Assembly: GCA_026706455.1 (NCBI GenBank)
Contig: JAPOYS010000113.1
Coordinates: forward strand, 1 to 60,474
Direction of reading: 5' to 3'
Source of the DNA: Chloroflexota bacterium
GTDB lineage: Bacteria; Chloroflexota; Anaerolineae; Aggregatilineales; Phototrophicaceae
Length of the DNA: 60,474 bases
The notes beneath the pieces are model-generated. The model worked only from the letters and a program-made list of their open reading frames with translations, was not told where the DNA came from and did not search any database. This document shows, piece by piece, positions 33,672-42,583 of the stretch; within the stretch, counting starts at the first letter, position 1, and every line of letters starts with the position of its first letter. A program made the translations under genes and the position numbers.

Positions 33672-35216
33672 GTGAGCAAGAATAGCAGTGTCCCCGCAAA
33701 TGCGCTTTCCCGCCGCGAGTTTCTGAATGTATTCGCCGCCGGCGCCGCCGCCGCAGTCGGCACGGTCTCCCTCGCCGGCATTAGCGGAATCGCCAGCGCG
33801 CAAGACGGCAGCGCCCTGCGCTTCGCCTGGCTGACCCCGGCGACGCTCGATCCGCGTTCCGCGTCCGGCGACAGCGAAATCGCTATCCTGAACGCCGTCT
33901 ACGATTATCTGATTGAGACCGACGCCGCCTCCAATCTCGTGCCGCGCCTGGCCAAATCCTGGGCGGTTAGCGATGACGGCTTGCGCTACACCCTCCAGCT
34001 CGAGGAAAACGCAAGCTGGCATGACGGCAGCCCGGTCACGGCTGATGACGTGCTCTGGACGATCAACTGGCAGCGCGAAGCTGAAGGCAGCGTCGCCAAT
34101 CTCCTCAGCACCGTCGAATCGGTCGAAGCGCTAGACGCCCACGCTACCGCCATCACCTTGAGCGCGCCCAACCCGGATTTCCTCTACAACCTCACCGACA
34201 ACAAATTCGTCATCCTGCAGGCAGGCGCGGAGGATATCGGCGTGGAATTCAACGGTTCCGGGCCCTTCATCTTCGAGGAGATGATCGCGGGCGACCGCGC
34301 CATCTTGCGCGCAAACCCGGATTACTGGCGGGGCGCGCCCAGCGTCGACCGCCTTGAATTCATCTACTTTGCTGACCAGCAAGCGGGCATCGCCGCCTTG
34401 CAGGGCGGCAGCGTCGACGGCATCGCGCGCCTGGATAACGCCAGCTTCCTCGGCTTCACCGGCGATGTCAACTTCAATACCACCGATATCCCAACCAGCG
34501 GGCACCACCTGGCGCGACTGCGCGCCGATCGCGAACCCGGCTCCGATGTCCGCGTGCGCCAAGCTTTCAAGTTGGCGACCGACCGCGACGCGATCTGGGA
34601 ACGAATTCAACTCGGTTTCGGCGCTGTCGGCAAGGATTCGCCAATCGGACCGGCTTTCGGCCAATACTTCCTGGCAGAAGCCGAGGCGCCCGCGCGCGAT
34701 CCGGCAGCGGCGGCCGCGCTCTTGGCTGAAGCTGGCTACCCCGATGGTCTGGACATGACCCTGCATCTGCCCAACAGCGGCAACTTCCCCGACCTGGCGC
34801 AGCTGCTCGCCGCTCAATGGGAAGAGGCTGGCATCCGCGTCGATGTGCAGTTGGAAGAAGAGAATACCTACTGGTCGGAACTCTGGATGGATGTCGATCT
34901 CGGCATCACCGGTTGGGGACCGCGGCCCGTGCCCCAGCTCTATCTCGATTTCGCCTATCACTCCGAGGGCGTTTGGAACGAGTCGCACTACAGCAACGCG
35001 CGCGTGGACGAGCTGATCGAGATCGGCCGCTCGTCGCGCGATCAAGCCGAGCGCACCGCCGCCTACAAAGAAATCCAGCAGATCCTGCTGGACGAGGGTC
35101 CGATCATCGTGCCCTATTTCTTCGCCGCCTTCATGGTGCTGGCCGGCAATATCAGCGGCGTGACCATGCACCCGTTCGCCGGGCGCACGAACTTCAACAC
35201 GGCCCTGGTTGGCTAG
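33672..35216 (+). CDS. Tat-exported ABC substrate-binding protein, family 5 (second paralogue)
   Basis: This 514-residue protein starts at GTG 33672 with AAGGAG 10 bases before. The twin-arginine signal is SRREFLNVFAAGAAAAVGTV. The SBP_bac_5 core is full length: LVPRLAKSWAVSDDGLRYTL, ENASWHDGSPVTADDVLWTI and GSGPFIFEEMIAGDRAILRA. It matches the 31810 product along the entire chain, including the end VLAGNISGVTMHPFAGRT. A tandem duplication is clear. Being Tat-dependent is uncommon for this family and sets this pair apart from the Sec-exported family 5 protein at 47508. Confidence 0.92.
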   Translation: MSKNSSVPANALSRREFLNVFAAGAAAAVGTVSLAGISGIASAQDGSALRFAWLTPATLDPRSASGDSEIAILNAVYDYLIETDAASNLVPRLAKSWAVSDDGLRYTLQLEENASWHDGSPVTADDVLWTINWQREAEGSVANLLSTVESVEALDAHATAITLSAPNPDFLYNLTDNKFVILQAGAEDIGVEFNGSGPFIFEEMIAGDRAILRANPDYWRGAPSVDRLEFIYFADQQAGIAALQGGSVDGIARLDNASFLGFTGDVNFNTTDIPTSGHHLARLRADREPGSDVRVRQAFKLATDRDAIWERIQLGFGAVGKDSPIGPAFGQYFLAEAEAPARDPAAAAALLAEAGYPDGLDMTLHLPNSGNFPDLAQLLAAQWEEAGIRVDVQLEEENTYWSELWMDVDLGITGWGPRPVPQLYLDFAYHSEGVWNESHYSNARVDELIEIGRSSRDQAERTAAYKEIQQILLDEGPIIVPYFFAAFMVLAGNISGVTMHPFAGRTNFNTALVG

Positions 35217-35253
35217 CATCGGCTGCCGGGCAAAAGCATGCTGCTGCGGGCGA

Positions 35254-35322
35254 GGGCGACTCACAGAGTCGCCCCTACGAAGCGTTGATGTCGAACTGTA
35301 GGGGTCAGCCGGTGGCTGGCCC
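35254..35322. repeat. pair of REP-like hairpins in opposite orientation
   Basis: GGGCGACTC-ACA-GAGTCGCCC plus CTAC lies at 35254-35278 and is a perfect stem. GTAG plus GGGTCAGCC-GGT-GGCTGGCCC lies at 35298-35322; all nine positions pair if one T-G wobble is allowed. Both stand between the binding protein and DppC-like genes. Confidence 0.65.
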
Positions 35323-35394
35323 GCGCTTATGCGAGCAAGCTCTAAACATCATGCCATCCGCATGGTCGCAAGATTCAGGAACGCTATCCCTTTT

Positions 35395-36318
35395 ATGAGA
35401 TCAGTGCGCGTCAGCCGCGTTTATGCCGCCTTCAAACGATCGGCGGGCGCTCAGTTGCGCCATCCGCAATCGGCGGTCGGCACGCTGGCGGTCGCCTTTT
35501 TTCTTGTGCTGGCGCTATTTGGCGCGCAGCTGGCGCCGCACCCCAATCCAAACGATCAGAGCCACGCCGCGCGCCTGCCGCCGACGCTGGATATCGGCGC
35601 GCTGCACTTGGGCGAGCACCCTTTCGGCACCGACCGGCTGGGGCGCGATGTCTACAGCCGCGTCATCCTCGGCGCCGGCAGCATCTTTCGCATCGCCGGC
35701 TTGGGCACGCTGATCAGCGTCCTGGCCGGCTCGGCGCTGGGCTTGTTCATGGGCTACCAAGGCGGCTGGATCGACGAAGTGATCGGGCGCGTCATCGATG
35801 CGCTGCTGGCGATCCCGGCGCTTTTGCTGGCGCTGGTGCTGGTCGGCATCGTGCGCAATCTTGACTTTGAGGCTGGCAGTTGGCAGGCGGCCCTGGCCGA
35901 CAATGTCATTCTGCTGGTGATCTCGCTGCTCTACATCCCGATTGTGGCGCGCGTCGCCCGCAGCGCAACCCTCGATATCAGGACGCGCGAATTCGTCGAA
36001 GCAGCTGAAGTGCGCGGCGAAAGCAAAGCCTATATCATCTTCCGCGAGATCCTGCCCTCGGTGGTGCCGTCGCTCGTGGTGGAAGCATCGCTGCGCTTTT
36101 CCTACGCCATCTTCCTGGTCGCGTCGCTCGGCTTTCTTGGCTTTGGCGCGCGCCCGCCGTCGCCCGATTGGGGCTTAATGGTCAATGAAAACCGCGGCGG
36201 CTTCTACCAACTGACGCCCTGGGCGCTGGAGTTCCCCGCGCTCGCCATCGCCGTCCTGGTCATCGCCGTCAATCTGATGTCGGACGGCATCCGCCGCGCC
36301 CTGCAGAAAGGCGCCTGA
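35395..36318 (+). CDS. ABC transporter permease, DppC/OppC-like
   Basis: This 307-residue membrane protein (BPD_transp_1) has about six segments. The N-terminal part holds HPFGTDRLGRDVYSRVILGA, the DppC hallmark. The EAA loop FVEAAEVRGESKAYIIFREI near residue 200 contacts the ATPases. The frame is open further upstream, but ATG 35395 precedes the first natural segment. Together with the DppB-like protein at 38437 it forms the channel for the two Tat binding proteins. The order C, D-F fusion, B is unlike the usual B-C-D-F. Confidence 0.88.
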   Translation: MRSVRVSRVYAAFKRSAGAQLRHPQSAVGTLAVAFFLVLALFGAQLAPHPNPNDQSHAARLPPTLDIGALHLGEHPFGTDRLGRDVYSRVILGAGSIFRIAGLGTLISVLAGSALGLFMGYQGGWIDEVIGRVIDALLAIPALLLALVLVGIVRNLDFEAGSWQAALADNVILLVISLLYIPIVARVARSATLDIRTREFVEAAEVRGESKAYIIFREILPSVVPSLVVEASLRFSYAIFLVASLGFLGFGARPPSPDWGLMVNENRGGFYQLTPWALEFPALAIAVLVIAVNLMSDGIRRALQKGA

Positions 36319-36320
36319 GC

Positions 36321-38429
36321 GTGACCGCCGCGCCCCATCTCCTCGATGTAGAAGGACTCACGATCAGCTACCAGGTGAAGGGGCGCTGGCTGCCCGCCGT
36401 GCGCGATTTCCGGCTCCAGCTGAGACGCGGGCAGATCCTTGGCTTGGTCGGCGAATCGGGCTCGGGCAAGTCGACGATCGCCTTGGCGCTGCTGCGCTAT
36501 TTGAGCGGCAACGGGCGCGTGGAAGGCGGCGGCACGCTGCGATTCGCCGGCGACGATCTGCTGCGCAAGTCAGATGCCGAGCTGCGCCAAATCTGGGCGG
36601 AGCGCATCAAGTTCGTGCCGCAGAACGCCGGCGCCGCGCTCAACCCCTCGATCAAAATTGGCGCCCAGGTGACCGAAGCGCTGCGAGCGGCCTCCGATAT
36701 CGACCGCGGCGAAGCGCAAGCTCGCATGATGCGGGTATTCCACGATGTCCGCCTCGTTGACCCCGAGCGCGTCGCCCAACGCTACCCGCACGAATTGAGC
36801 GGCGGCATGCAGCAACGCGTTACCATTGCCCTGGCGCTGATCTGCAATCCCGAACTGCTGATCATGGACGAGCCGACCACCGGGCTCGATGTCACGACCG
36901 AAGCGGCCATCCTCGATCGACTGCGGAACCTGATCGCCGAGCGCGAGGCCGGCGTCCTCTACATCACGCACAACCTCGGCGTCGTGGCGCAATTATGCCA
37001 AAGGGTCATTGTGCTCTACGCGGGCGAAATCATGGAAGAAGCGACTGCCCTCGACCTCTTCCAGCGCCCAAAACATCCCTACACGCAGGGGCTAATCAGC
37101 AGTGTGCCCCAGTTGGGACAGAGCAAACGCGCCGCTCAGCTGCAAGCGATCGCCGGCAACCCGCCCTCATTGACGCGGACGCCGGGCGGCTGCGTCTTCG
37201 CTGATCGTTGTCCCGCTGTCATTGAACGCTGCCGCGAGCAGAAGCCGCCGCTCGAGAAACTGGGAGACGGCAGCCTGATTCGCTGTTTTCGCTGGGAGGA
37301 GACCATCTCAATGCCCCCCGTCCCCCGTCCCCCACAAGGAAGGAAGGGGAGAAAAAAGCCCCTCCCTCTTAATGGGGGAGGGGTTTGGGGTGGGGGTGTT
37401 GAAAGCGCCCTCTTGCACGCCAAGAACCTGAGCAAGCTCTTTCCCGTCGCCCGCAGCCTGCGCGAACTGCTGGCGCGCGTCGAGCCGGCGCCCATCCGCG
37501 CGGTCGATGGCGTTGACCTGCACGTGCGCGCCGGGCAGACGCTCGGCTTGGTCGGCGAGAGCGGCAGCGGCAAGACGACTCTCGCGCGCCTCATCATCGG
37601 CTTGGAAGAACGAGACGGCGGCAGCTTGGAGCTGCTGGGCATGGATGTGCGCAACAGCGTCCGTGACCGCAGCCAGGACGTATTATCGAAGATACAAATG
37701 GTCTTCCAGAATCCGCAAAACTCGCTGAATCCCTACGTGACGGCGGGGCAAGCCATCCGCCGGCCTCTGATCAAACTGCGGGGAATGGCGCCGGCGGCCG
37801 CCGAGGCCGAGGCGCTTGCGCTCTTGGGGCGCGTCAATTTACGCCCGGAATACGCGGAACGTTACCCCGACGAACTGAGCGGCGGTGAGAAGCAGCGCGT
37901 GGCCATCGCGCGCGCCTTTGCTTCCGATCCCGACCTCATCATTTGCGACGAACCGGTTTCAGCGCTGGACGTGTCGGTGCAGTCGGCTGTGCTCAATCTG
38001 CTGGCGCAATTGCAGGACGAGGGCGGCGCCGCCTACCTCTTCATCTCGCATGATTTGTCGGTCGTCGGTTATTTGGCCGACAGGATCGCCGTCATGTATT
38101 TGGGGCAGCTGGCCGAAGTCGGCGACGCGCGTCAGCTATTCCAACCGCCCTACCACCCCTACACCGAGGCCCTGGTTTCAGCGATACCGATACCAGATCC
38201 CCGACATTCGACCGAGCGAATCCTGCTCAGCGACGACCTGCCCAGCGCCCAAAACCTGCCGAGCGGCTGCCGCTTCCATACGCGCTGCCCGCGGAAAATC
38301 GGCGAGATATGCGAACGCGAAGAGCCGCCCTGGCGGGCTGGCGACGGCGGGCATCGCATTCGCTGCCACATTCCGCTGGCGGAATTGACGACCATGCAGC
38401 GCCGGTTGACGCTGGCGGACGAGGCTTGA
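36321..38429 (+). CDS. fused DppD-DppF ABC ATPase, joined by an in-frame repeat
   Basis: The 702-residue protein has two complete ATPases. Half 1 (about 1-325) has Walker A GESGSGKST near 47, signature LSGGMQQR, Walker B LLIMDEPTTGLD, and the C-terminal oligo_HPY region with four Cys. Half 2 (about 365-702) has Walker [10 protein letters not shown], signature LSGGEKQR, Walker [13 protein letters not shown], and its own oligo_HPY tail. Between them residues 331-359 are encoded by the dispersed G/C-rich repeat 37313-37397, which appears to have removed the first stop and second start. Genes for DppD and DppF are normally separate, as at 40520-42579. Start is GTG 36321, 2 bases after the DppC-like stop. 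Confidence 0.92.
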   Translation: MTAAPHLLDVEGLTISYQVKGRWLPAVRDFRLQLRRGQILGLVGESGSGKSTIALALLRYLSGNGRVEGGGTLRFAGDDLLRKSDAELRQIWAERIKFVPQNAGAALNPSIKIGAQVTEALRAASDIDRGEAQARMMRVFHDVRLVDPERVAQRYPHELSGGMQQRVTIALALICNPELLIMDEPTTGLDVTTEAAILDRLRNLIAEREAGVLYITHNLGVVAQLCQRVIVLYAGEIMEEATALDLFQRPKHPYTQGLISSVPQLGQSKRAAQLQAIAGNPPSLTRTPGGCVFADRCPAVIERCREQKPPLEKLGDGSLIRCFRWEETISMPPVPRPPQGRKGRKKPLPLNGGGVWGGGVESALLHAKNLSKLFPVARSLRELLARVEPAPIRAVDGVDLHVRAGQTLGLVGESGSGKTTLARLIIGLEERDGGSLELLGMDVRNSVRDRSQDVLSKIQMVFQNPQNSLNPYVTAGQAIRRPLIKLRGMAPAAAEAEALALLGRVNLRPEYAERYPDELSGGEKQRVAIARAFASDPDLIICDEPVSALDVSVQSAVLNLLAQLQDEGGAAYLFISHDLSVVGYLADRIAVMYLGQLAEVGDARQLFQPPYHPYTEALVSAIPIPDPRHSTERILLSDDLPSAQNLPSGCRFHTRCPRKIGEICEREEPPWRAGDGGHRIRCHIPLAELTTMQRRLTLADEA
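37313..37397 (+). repeat. G/C-rich dispersed repeat, copy C, inside a coding sequence
   Basis: The left arm reads CCCCCCGTCCCCCGTCCCCC and the right arm ends GGGGTTTGGGGTGGGGG, with a short A-rich middle. Its 85 bases keep frame and encode the Pro/Gly-rich linker of the ATPase fusion. The related copies 22603-22712 and 30491-30594 are intergenic. Confidence 0.75.
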
Positions 38430-38436
38430 TAATTTC

Positions 38437-39417
38437 ATGCTGCTATTCCTGCGCCGCCGATTTCTGTTTTTCTTCTTCACTTATCTGCTGAGCTCGCTGA
38501 CGATCTTCTTCCTGCTGCGCATCCTGCCCGGCGATCCCGCGCGCGTCATCGCCGGCGGGCGCGAAGCCACCGCGGAACAGGTCGCTGAAATCCGCGCGGA
38601 GCTGGGCTTGAACGCGCCCTTGCCCGCGCAGTACATCAGCTGGGTCGGCAACTTCCTTGGCGGAAATTGGGGCGATACGATCGCCTTCCGCGGCGCGCAG
38701 AATTACGACCTGATCATCGAGCGCAGCCTGAACTCCGCGCGGCTGGCGGCGGTCGCCTTGCTGATGTCTGTCCCGCTCTCGCTGGTCCTGGGCGTGATCG
38801 CCGGTCTGTTTGAGAACAAGCTGCCCGATATTCTTATCTCCCTGCTGACGCTCTCCGTCGTCAGCTTGCCCGAATTTGTCACCGGTCTCTTTCTGATCAA
38901 CATCGTGGCGCTGCGCTGGGGCTCCAGCGATCTAGCGCAATCGCTGGGCTGGTGGTTTCCCTCGAGCTCAGCCGTGCGGGCGGACGCTTCATTCGGCGAG
39001 ATGCTGCCGGCGCTCTGGCTGCCAGCTTTCGCGGCGACGCTGGTGATGCTCGCCTATATCTCCCGTTTGACGCGCGCGGGCGTCATCGAAGAATTGAAGC
39101 GCGATTACGTCCGCACAGCCGCGCTCAAAGGCATCCCTTGGCGAACGGTCATCTGGCGGCATGTCTTGCGCAACGCCCTGCTCCCGACTATTACGGTCAT
39201 CGCCATCAGCATCAGTTGGCTGATCAGCGGCTTGGTGGTGATCGAATACGTCTTCGGTTTCCCCGGTCTCGGCAGCCTGCTGATCACGGCGATCGAGCGG
39301 CGCGATTTGCTCCTGGCGCAAGCCATCGCCATGGTCACCGTGACCGTCATTCTCTTCGCCAACCTCTTCGCCGATATCGCCTACGCGCTTCTCAATCCGC
39401 GCGTGGAATTGGCGTAG
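38437..39417 (+). CDS. ABC transporter permease, DppB/OppB-like
   Basis: This 326-residue BPD_transp_1 membrane protein has about six segments. The N-terminal FLLRILPGDPARVIAGG and the EAA loop VIEELKRDYVRTAALKGIPW near residue 214 are typical of DppB. It follows the fused ATPase by 7 bases and closes the importer operon. The last codon is followed by TAG, which forms the GTAG head of a REP-like hairpin starting right at the gene end. Confidence 0.92.
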   Translation: MLLFLRRRFLFFFFTYLLSSLTIFFLLRILPGDPARVIAGGREATAEQVAEIRAELGLNAPLPAQYISWVGNFLGGNWGDTIAFRGAQNYDLIIERSLNSARLAAVALLMSVPLSLVLGVIAGLFENKLPDILISLLTLSVVSLPEFVTGLFLINIVALRWGSSDLAQSLGWWFPSSSAVRADASFGEMLPALWLPAFAATLVMLAYISRLTRAGVIEELKRDYVRTAALKGIPWRTVIWRHVLRNALLPTITVIAISISWLISGLVVIEYVFGFPGLGSLLITAIERRDLLLAQAIAMVTVTVILFANLFADIAYALLNPRVELA

Positions 39418-39443
39418 AGGGCGACTCACGGAGTCGCTATTAC
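39414..39443 (+). repeat. REP-like hairpin whose GTAG contains the DppB stop codon
   Basis: GTAG-A-GGGCGACTC-ACG-GAGTCGCTA follows, with seven good stem pairs. TAG at 39415-39417 ends the permease gene. Confidence 0.6.
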
Positions 39444-39511
39444 AAGGCTTGTCCGCTATTTGTTGGCTTGCTTCCGGCTCTGTGAAATGCAGCAGATTTC
39501 TAATGCTTCAC

Positions 39512-39642
39512 CACAGAAGTAGTTCCTACAAAATAATTAGAAATTGTAGGGTCGACATACCATGTCGCCCAAAACCATAAGTCACAGCGGCAGCGGGCAA
39601 CCAGATTGGTCGCCCCTACAAGGCTCGCTTCTTTCGCATGAC
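39512..39642. repeat. REP-pair (BIME/MITE-like) element, copy 2
   Basis: The left end CACAGAAGTAGTTCC is shared with 12565 and 9130. Inside are GTAG-GGTCGACAT-ACC-ATGTCGCCC at 39546-39570 and GGGCAACC-AGATT-GGTCGCCC-CTAC at 39595-39619. The tail AGGCTCGCTTCTTTCGCATG matches copy 1 exactly. The inner 97 positions align without gaps to 12616-12712. Confidence 0.7.
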
Positions 39643-39669
39643 CGTAGGCTCTGTCCCATTTATGAGCGT

Positions 39670-39683
39670 GTAGGGGCGAGCCA
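39670..39683 (+). repeat. half REP-like element at the 3' end of the SDR gene
   Basis: GTAGGGGCGAGCCA is a left arm only. The expected right arm is replaced by the sequence leading into the SDR stop at 39686. Confidence 0.4.
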
Positions 39684-39685
39684 GT

Positions 39686-40471
39686 TCAATAACTCAGAAA
39701 ACCGCCATCGACGCGCCAGGTCGCGCCGGTTACAAAGCTCGCCTCATCACTGGCTAGAAAAGCGACCACATCGCCTATTTCGCCGACCTGCCCGCGGCGC
39801 CCCAGCGGCGTGTGACGGAAGAACTTTCCACTGCCGCCGGCCTCGGTCACTTGATCGACGATGTCGGCGCTCGATTCGGTGTAGATTTCACCGGGCGCCA
39901 CCAGATTGACGCGGATATTGTGCGGCGCCAACTCAATGGCCGCGCCTTTGCACAAGCCATCCAAGCCCGCTTTGGCCGCGCCATAAGGCGTCGCGTTCTC
40001 CTGCGCGGCATATTGCGCCACCGACGATATCGTAATAATGCTGCCGCCCTCGCCCTGCTTTATCATCTGAAAGGCCGCTTCCTGCGTACAGATGAAGGCG
40101 CCATTTAGGTTGACATCAATCGTCTTGCGCCAGTGCTCATCGGTCTCTTGCAGGAAGGGCCGAACCTCAGCCGACGCGCCCGTCAAAGCGGCGTTGTTGA
40201 CCATCACATCGAGGCGCCCGAAAGCGGCGACCGTCCGCGCGACCATGTCTCTGACCAGCTCGCGCCGCCTGATGTCGCAGCCGACCGCCAGCGCCTGATG
40301 CCCCGCCTTGCGCAAGCGGGCGACCTTCTCTTCAGCGAGCGCGATATCGGCCGGGCGCTGCGCCAAAGCCAGCGCCGCCCCTTCGCGCGCGCAGCTCTGG
40401 GCGATACCCCAGCCGATGCCGGTGGCGCCGCCGGTGATAATGACGACTTTGTCCCGCAGACGTAAGCTCAT
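39686..40471 (-). CDS. short-chain dehydrogenase/reductase (FabG/glucose-dehydrogenase-like)
   Basis: This 261-residue NAD(P)-dependent oxidoreductase has the cofactor motif TGGATGIGWGIA near residue 14, NNAAL near 92, the catalytic Ser in ISSVAQY and the YxxxK motif YGAAKAG. The C-terminal GATWRVDGGFLSY is typical. It lies downstream of the Opp-type importer and mannosidase genes on the same strand, with a gap of about 50 bp that holds a REP element. It may oxidise a sugar or sugar derivative, but the substrate is not shown. Confidence 0.9.
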   Translation of the reverse strand: MSLRLRDKVVIITGGATGIGWGIAQSCAREGAALALAQRPADIALAEEKVARLRKAGHQALAVGCDIRRRELVRDMVARTVAAFGRLDVMVNNAALTGASAEVRPFLQETDEHWRKTIDVNLNGAFICTQEAAFQMIKQGEGGSIITISSVAQYAAQENATPYGAAKAGLDGLCKGAAIELAPHNIRVNLVAPGEIYTESSADIVDQVTEAGGSGKFFRHTPLGRRGQVGEIGDVVAFLASDEASFVTGATWRVDGGFLSY

Positions 40472-40491
40472 CGCAAACTTATCGTCACTCC

Positions 40492-40516
40492 GTAGAGGCG
40501 CGACGGCGGCTCGCCC
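40492..40516 (+). repeat. REP-like hairpin, imperfect
   Basis: GTAG-AGGCGCGAC-GGC-GGCTCGCCCT lies in the gap between the SDR and OppF-like genes. Confidence 0.45.
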
Positions 40517-40519
40517 TTT

Positions 40520-41533
40520 CTAGCGAGGCGCGCCCACCAACGCAAGCTCGTCAGCGAAATGACAGGAAGCCCACTGACCCGGGCTGACCTCCCTCAGCGC
40601 CGGTTCTTCTTCGCGGCAGCGGGCTTGGGCATATTGGCAGCGGGGATGAAAATAACAGCCCGCGGGCGGATCGGCCGGATTGGCGATTTCGCCGGGCAGA
40701 ATAATCCGCTTCTTTTCCACATCCGGGTCCGGCGTCGGCACAGCCGAGAGCAAGGCTTCGGTGTAGGGGTGTTTGGGGAAAAAGAAGAGTTGATCTTTCG
40801 GCGCGATCTCCACCAACTTGCCGACGTACATCACCGCCACGCGATCGGAGATGTGCTCAACCACGCTCAGATCGTGCGCGATGAACAAATAAGCCAGCCC
40901 GAACTCGCCCTGCAAATCGCTGAGCAGATTCAGAATCTGCGCCTGCGTGGACACATCCAGCGCCGACACCGGCTCGTCAGCGATGATGAGGCGCGGATTA
41001 GTCGCCAGCGCGCGCGCCACGCCGATGCGCTGCCGCTGCCCGCCGCTGAAGGCATGCGGATAACGCCGCAGATGCTTCGCTTCCAAGCCCACCACCTCCA
41101 TCAAACGGGCGACGCGCTCCTCCAATTCGGCGCCATCAGCCAGCTTCGCCAGCTTCAGCGGCTCGCCGACGATATCGAGTACGGTCCAGCGCGGATCCAG
41201 CGAGTAGTAGGGATCCTGGAAAATCATATTGGCGTAGCGCCGCAGCGCGCGCAACTCGCGCCGATTGATGCGCGCCATATCCACGCTTACATCATCGTCG
41301 ATCTGGAACTGAATGCTGCCCTCGGTGGGATCAAGCGCGCGCAAAATGCAGCGGCCCACGGTCGTCTTGCCCGAGCCAGACTCGCCAACCAAGCCCAGGG
41401 TCTCGCCGGCGCCAATCTCCAGGCTGACGCCGTCCACCGCCTTCACTTGCCCAACGACGCGCCGCAAAAAGCCCTTCTCCACCGGAAAGTATTTCTTCAA
41501 GCCCTCGACTTTCAGGATGGGCGGCGCCGTCAT
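40520..41533 (-). CDS. ABC transporter ATP-binding protein, OppF/DppF-like
   Basis: This 337-residue ATPase has Walker [10 protein letters not shown] near residue 50, signature [14 protein letters not shown], Walker [13 protein letters not shown], an H-loop His in IAHDLSVV, and the oligo_HPY tail with Cys residues ([14 protein letters not shown]). Its ATG overlaps the OppD-like stop by 4 bases. With the OppD-like protein it powers the permeases 45143-47329. The substrate is probably an oligosaccharide because a GH2 mannosidase gene sits inside the operon. Confidence 0.93.
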   Translation of the reverse strand: MTAPPILKVEGLKKYFPVEKGFLRRVVGQVKAVDGVSLEIGAGETLGLVGESGSGKTTVGRCILRALDPTEGSIQFQIDDDVSVDMARINRRELRALRRYANMIFQDPYYSLDPRWTVLDIVGEPLKLAKLADGAELEERVARLMEVVGLEAKHLRRYPHAFSGGQRQRIGVARALATNPRLIIADEPVSALDVSTQAQILNLLSDLQGEFGLAYLFIAHDLSVVEHISDRVAVMYVGKLVEIAPKDQLFFFPKHPYTEALLSAVPTPDPDVEKKRIILPGEIANPADPPAGCYFHPRCQYAQARCREEEPALREVSPGQWASCHFADELALVGAPR

Positions 41534-42579
41534 GATGCCACTTCCGCCCGCTCGTCGTGAAGGAAACAGCGGACATAATGCTTCTCTTCGATTTCCACCA
41601 GCGCTGGCACGGAGCTGTCACAAGTACCCTCAATCCGGTCCGGGCATCTTGAGCAGAAACCGCAGGCTCTCGGCAGCCCGATGGGGATTGGCACCGTGCC
41701 TTCTATCGATTGCAGCCGCTCGGCATGCTGCCCGATCCGCGGCGTTGAAGCCAGCAAGCGCCGCGTGTACGGGTGCAGCGGATGGTGGAAGATATTCCGC
41801 GCCGAGCCCTGCTCGACGATTTTGCCCAGGTACATGACGGCGACCTGGTCGCAGATTTCGGCGATAATGCCCAGATCATGCGTGATGTACAAGACCGCCA
41901 TTTGGAATTGCGATTGCGCGCGGGCGATGAGATCCAGGATTTGCGCCTGCACCGTCACATCCAGCGCCGTGGTCGGCTCGTCCGCGATCAACAGCCGGGG
42001 CCGGCAAGACAGCGCCATCGCGATCATCACACGCTGGCGCATCCCGCCCGAGAAATGATGTGGATATTCCTCCATCCGCTGGACGGGATTGGGAATGCCA
42101 ACCAGATCGAGCATCTCCAGCGCGATCTTGTATGCCTCGCGTTTGCTGCGCGTGACGTGCAGCAAGACCGCTTCCATCAACTGATTGCCGATGCTGTGGA
42201 TGGGCGACAGGCTCGACATCGGCTCCTGGAAAATCATCGCGATCTCATTGCCGCGGATGGCGCGGATCTCTTGCCCCGTCCCGTCCACATTCGCCAGATC
42301 AATTTGATCGCCCTTTTCCGCCCGAAAGTTGATCTGTCCCTGTACGATGCGCCCCGGCGTCGGCACGAGACGCATCAGGGACTGCGCCGTCACCGTCTTG
42401 CCGCAGCCGCTTTCACCGATCAAGCCGAACATCTGCCCTTGCTCGATGGCAAAGCTGAGGCCATCGACGGCTTTAAGCGTGCCCTCGTCGAGGGCGAAAT
42501 GCACACTCAAATCGCGGACCTCGATGACGGGTCGCCCGGCGGATTCAGATGGGGGAGCCATGAGCGGCGCTTCTTTCAT
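41530..42579 (-). CDS. ABC transporter ATP-binding protein, OppD/DppD-like
   Basis: This 349-residue ATPase has Walker [10 protein letters not shown] near residue 58, Q-loop [16 protein letters not shown], signature FSGGMRQR, Walker [13 protein letters not shown] and the oligo_HPY region ending with [15 protein letters not shown]. It begins 4 bases after the mannosidase stop (ATG 42579; ATG 42561 is also possible). It works with the OppF-like partner downstream. The operon order is permease, permease, GH2, ATPase, ATPase. Confidence 0.93.
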   Translation of the reverse strand: MKEAPLMAPPSESAGRPVIEVRDLSVHFALDEGTLKAVDGLSFAIEQGQMFGLIGESGCGKTVTAQSLMRLVPTPGRIVQGQINFRAEKGDQIDLANVDGTGQEIRAIRGNEIAMIFQEPMSSLSPIHSIGNQLMEAVLLHVTRSKREAYKIALEMLDLVGIPNPVQRMEEYPHHFSGGMRQRVMIAMALSCRPRLLIADEPTTALDVTVQAQILDLIARAQSQFQMAVLYITHDLGIIAEICDQVAVMYLGKIVEQGSARNIFHHPLHPYTRRLLASTPRIGQHAERLQSIEGTVPIPIGLPRACGFCSRCPDRIEGTCDSSVPALVEIEEKHYVRCFLHDERAEVAS

Positions 42580-42583
42580 GCTT

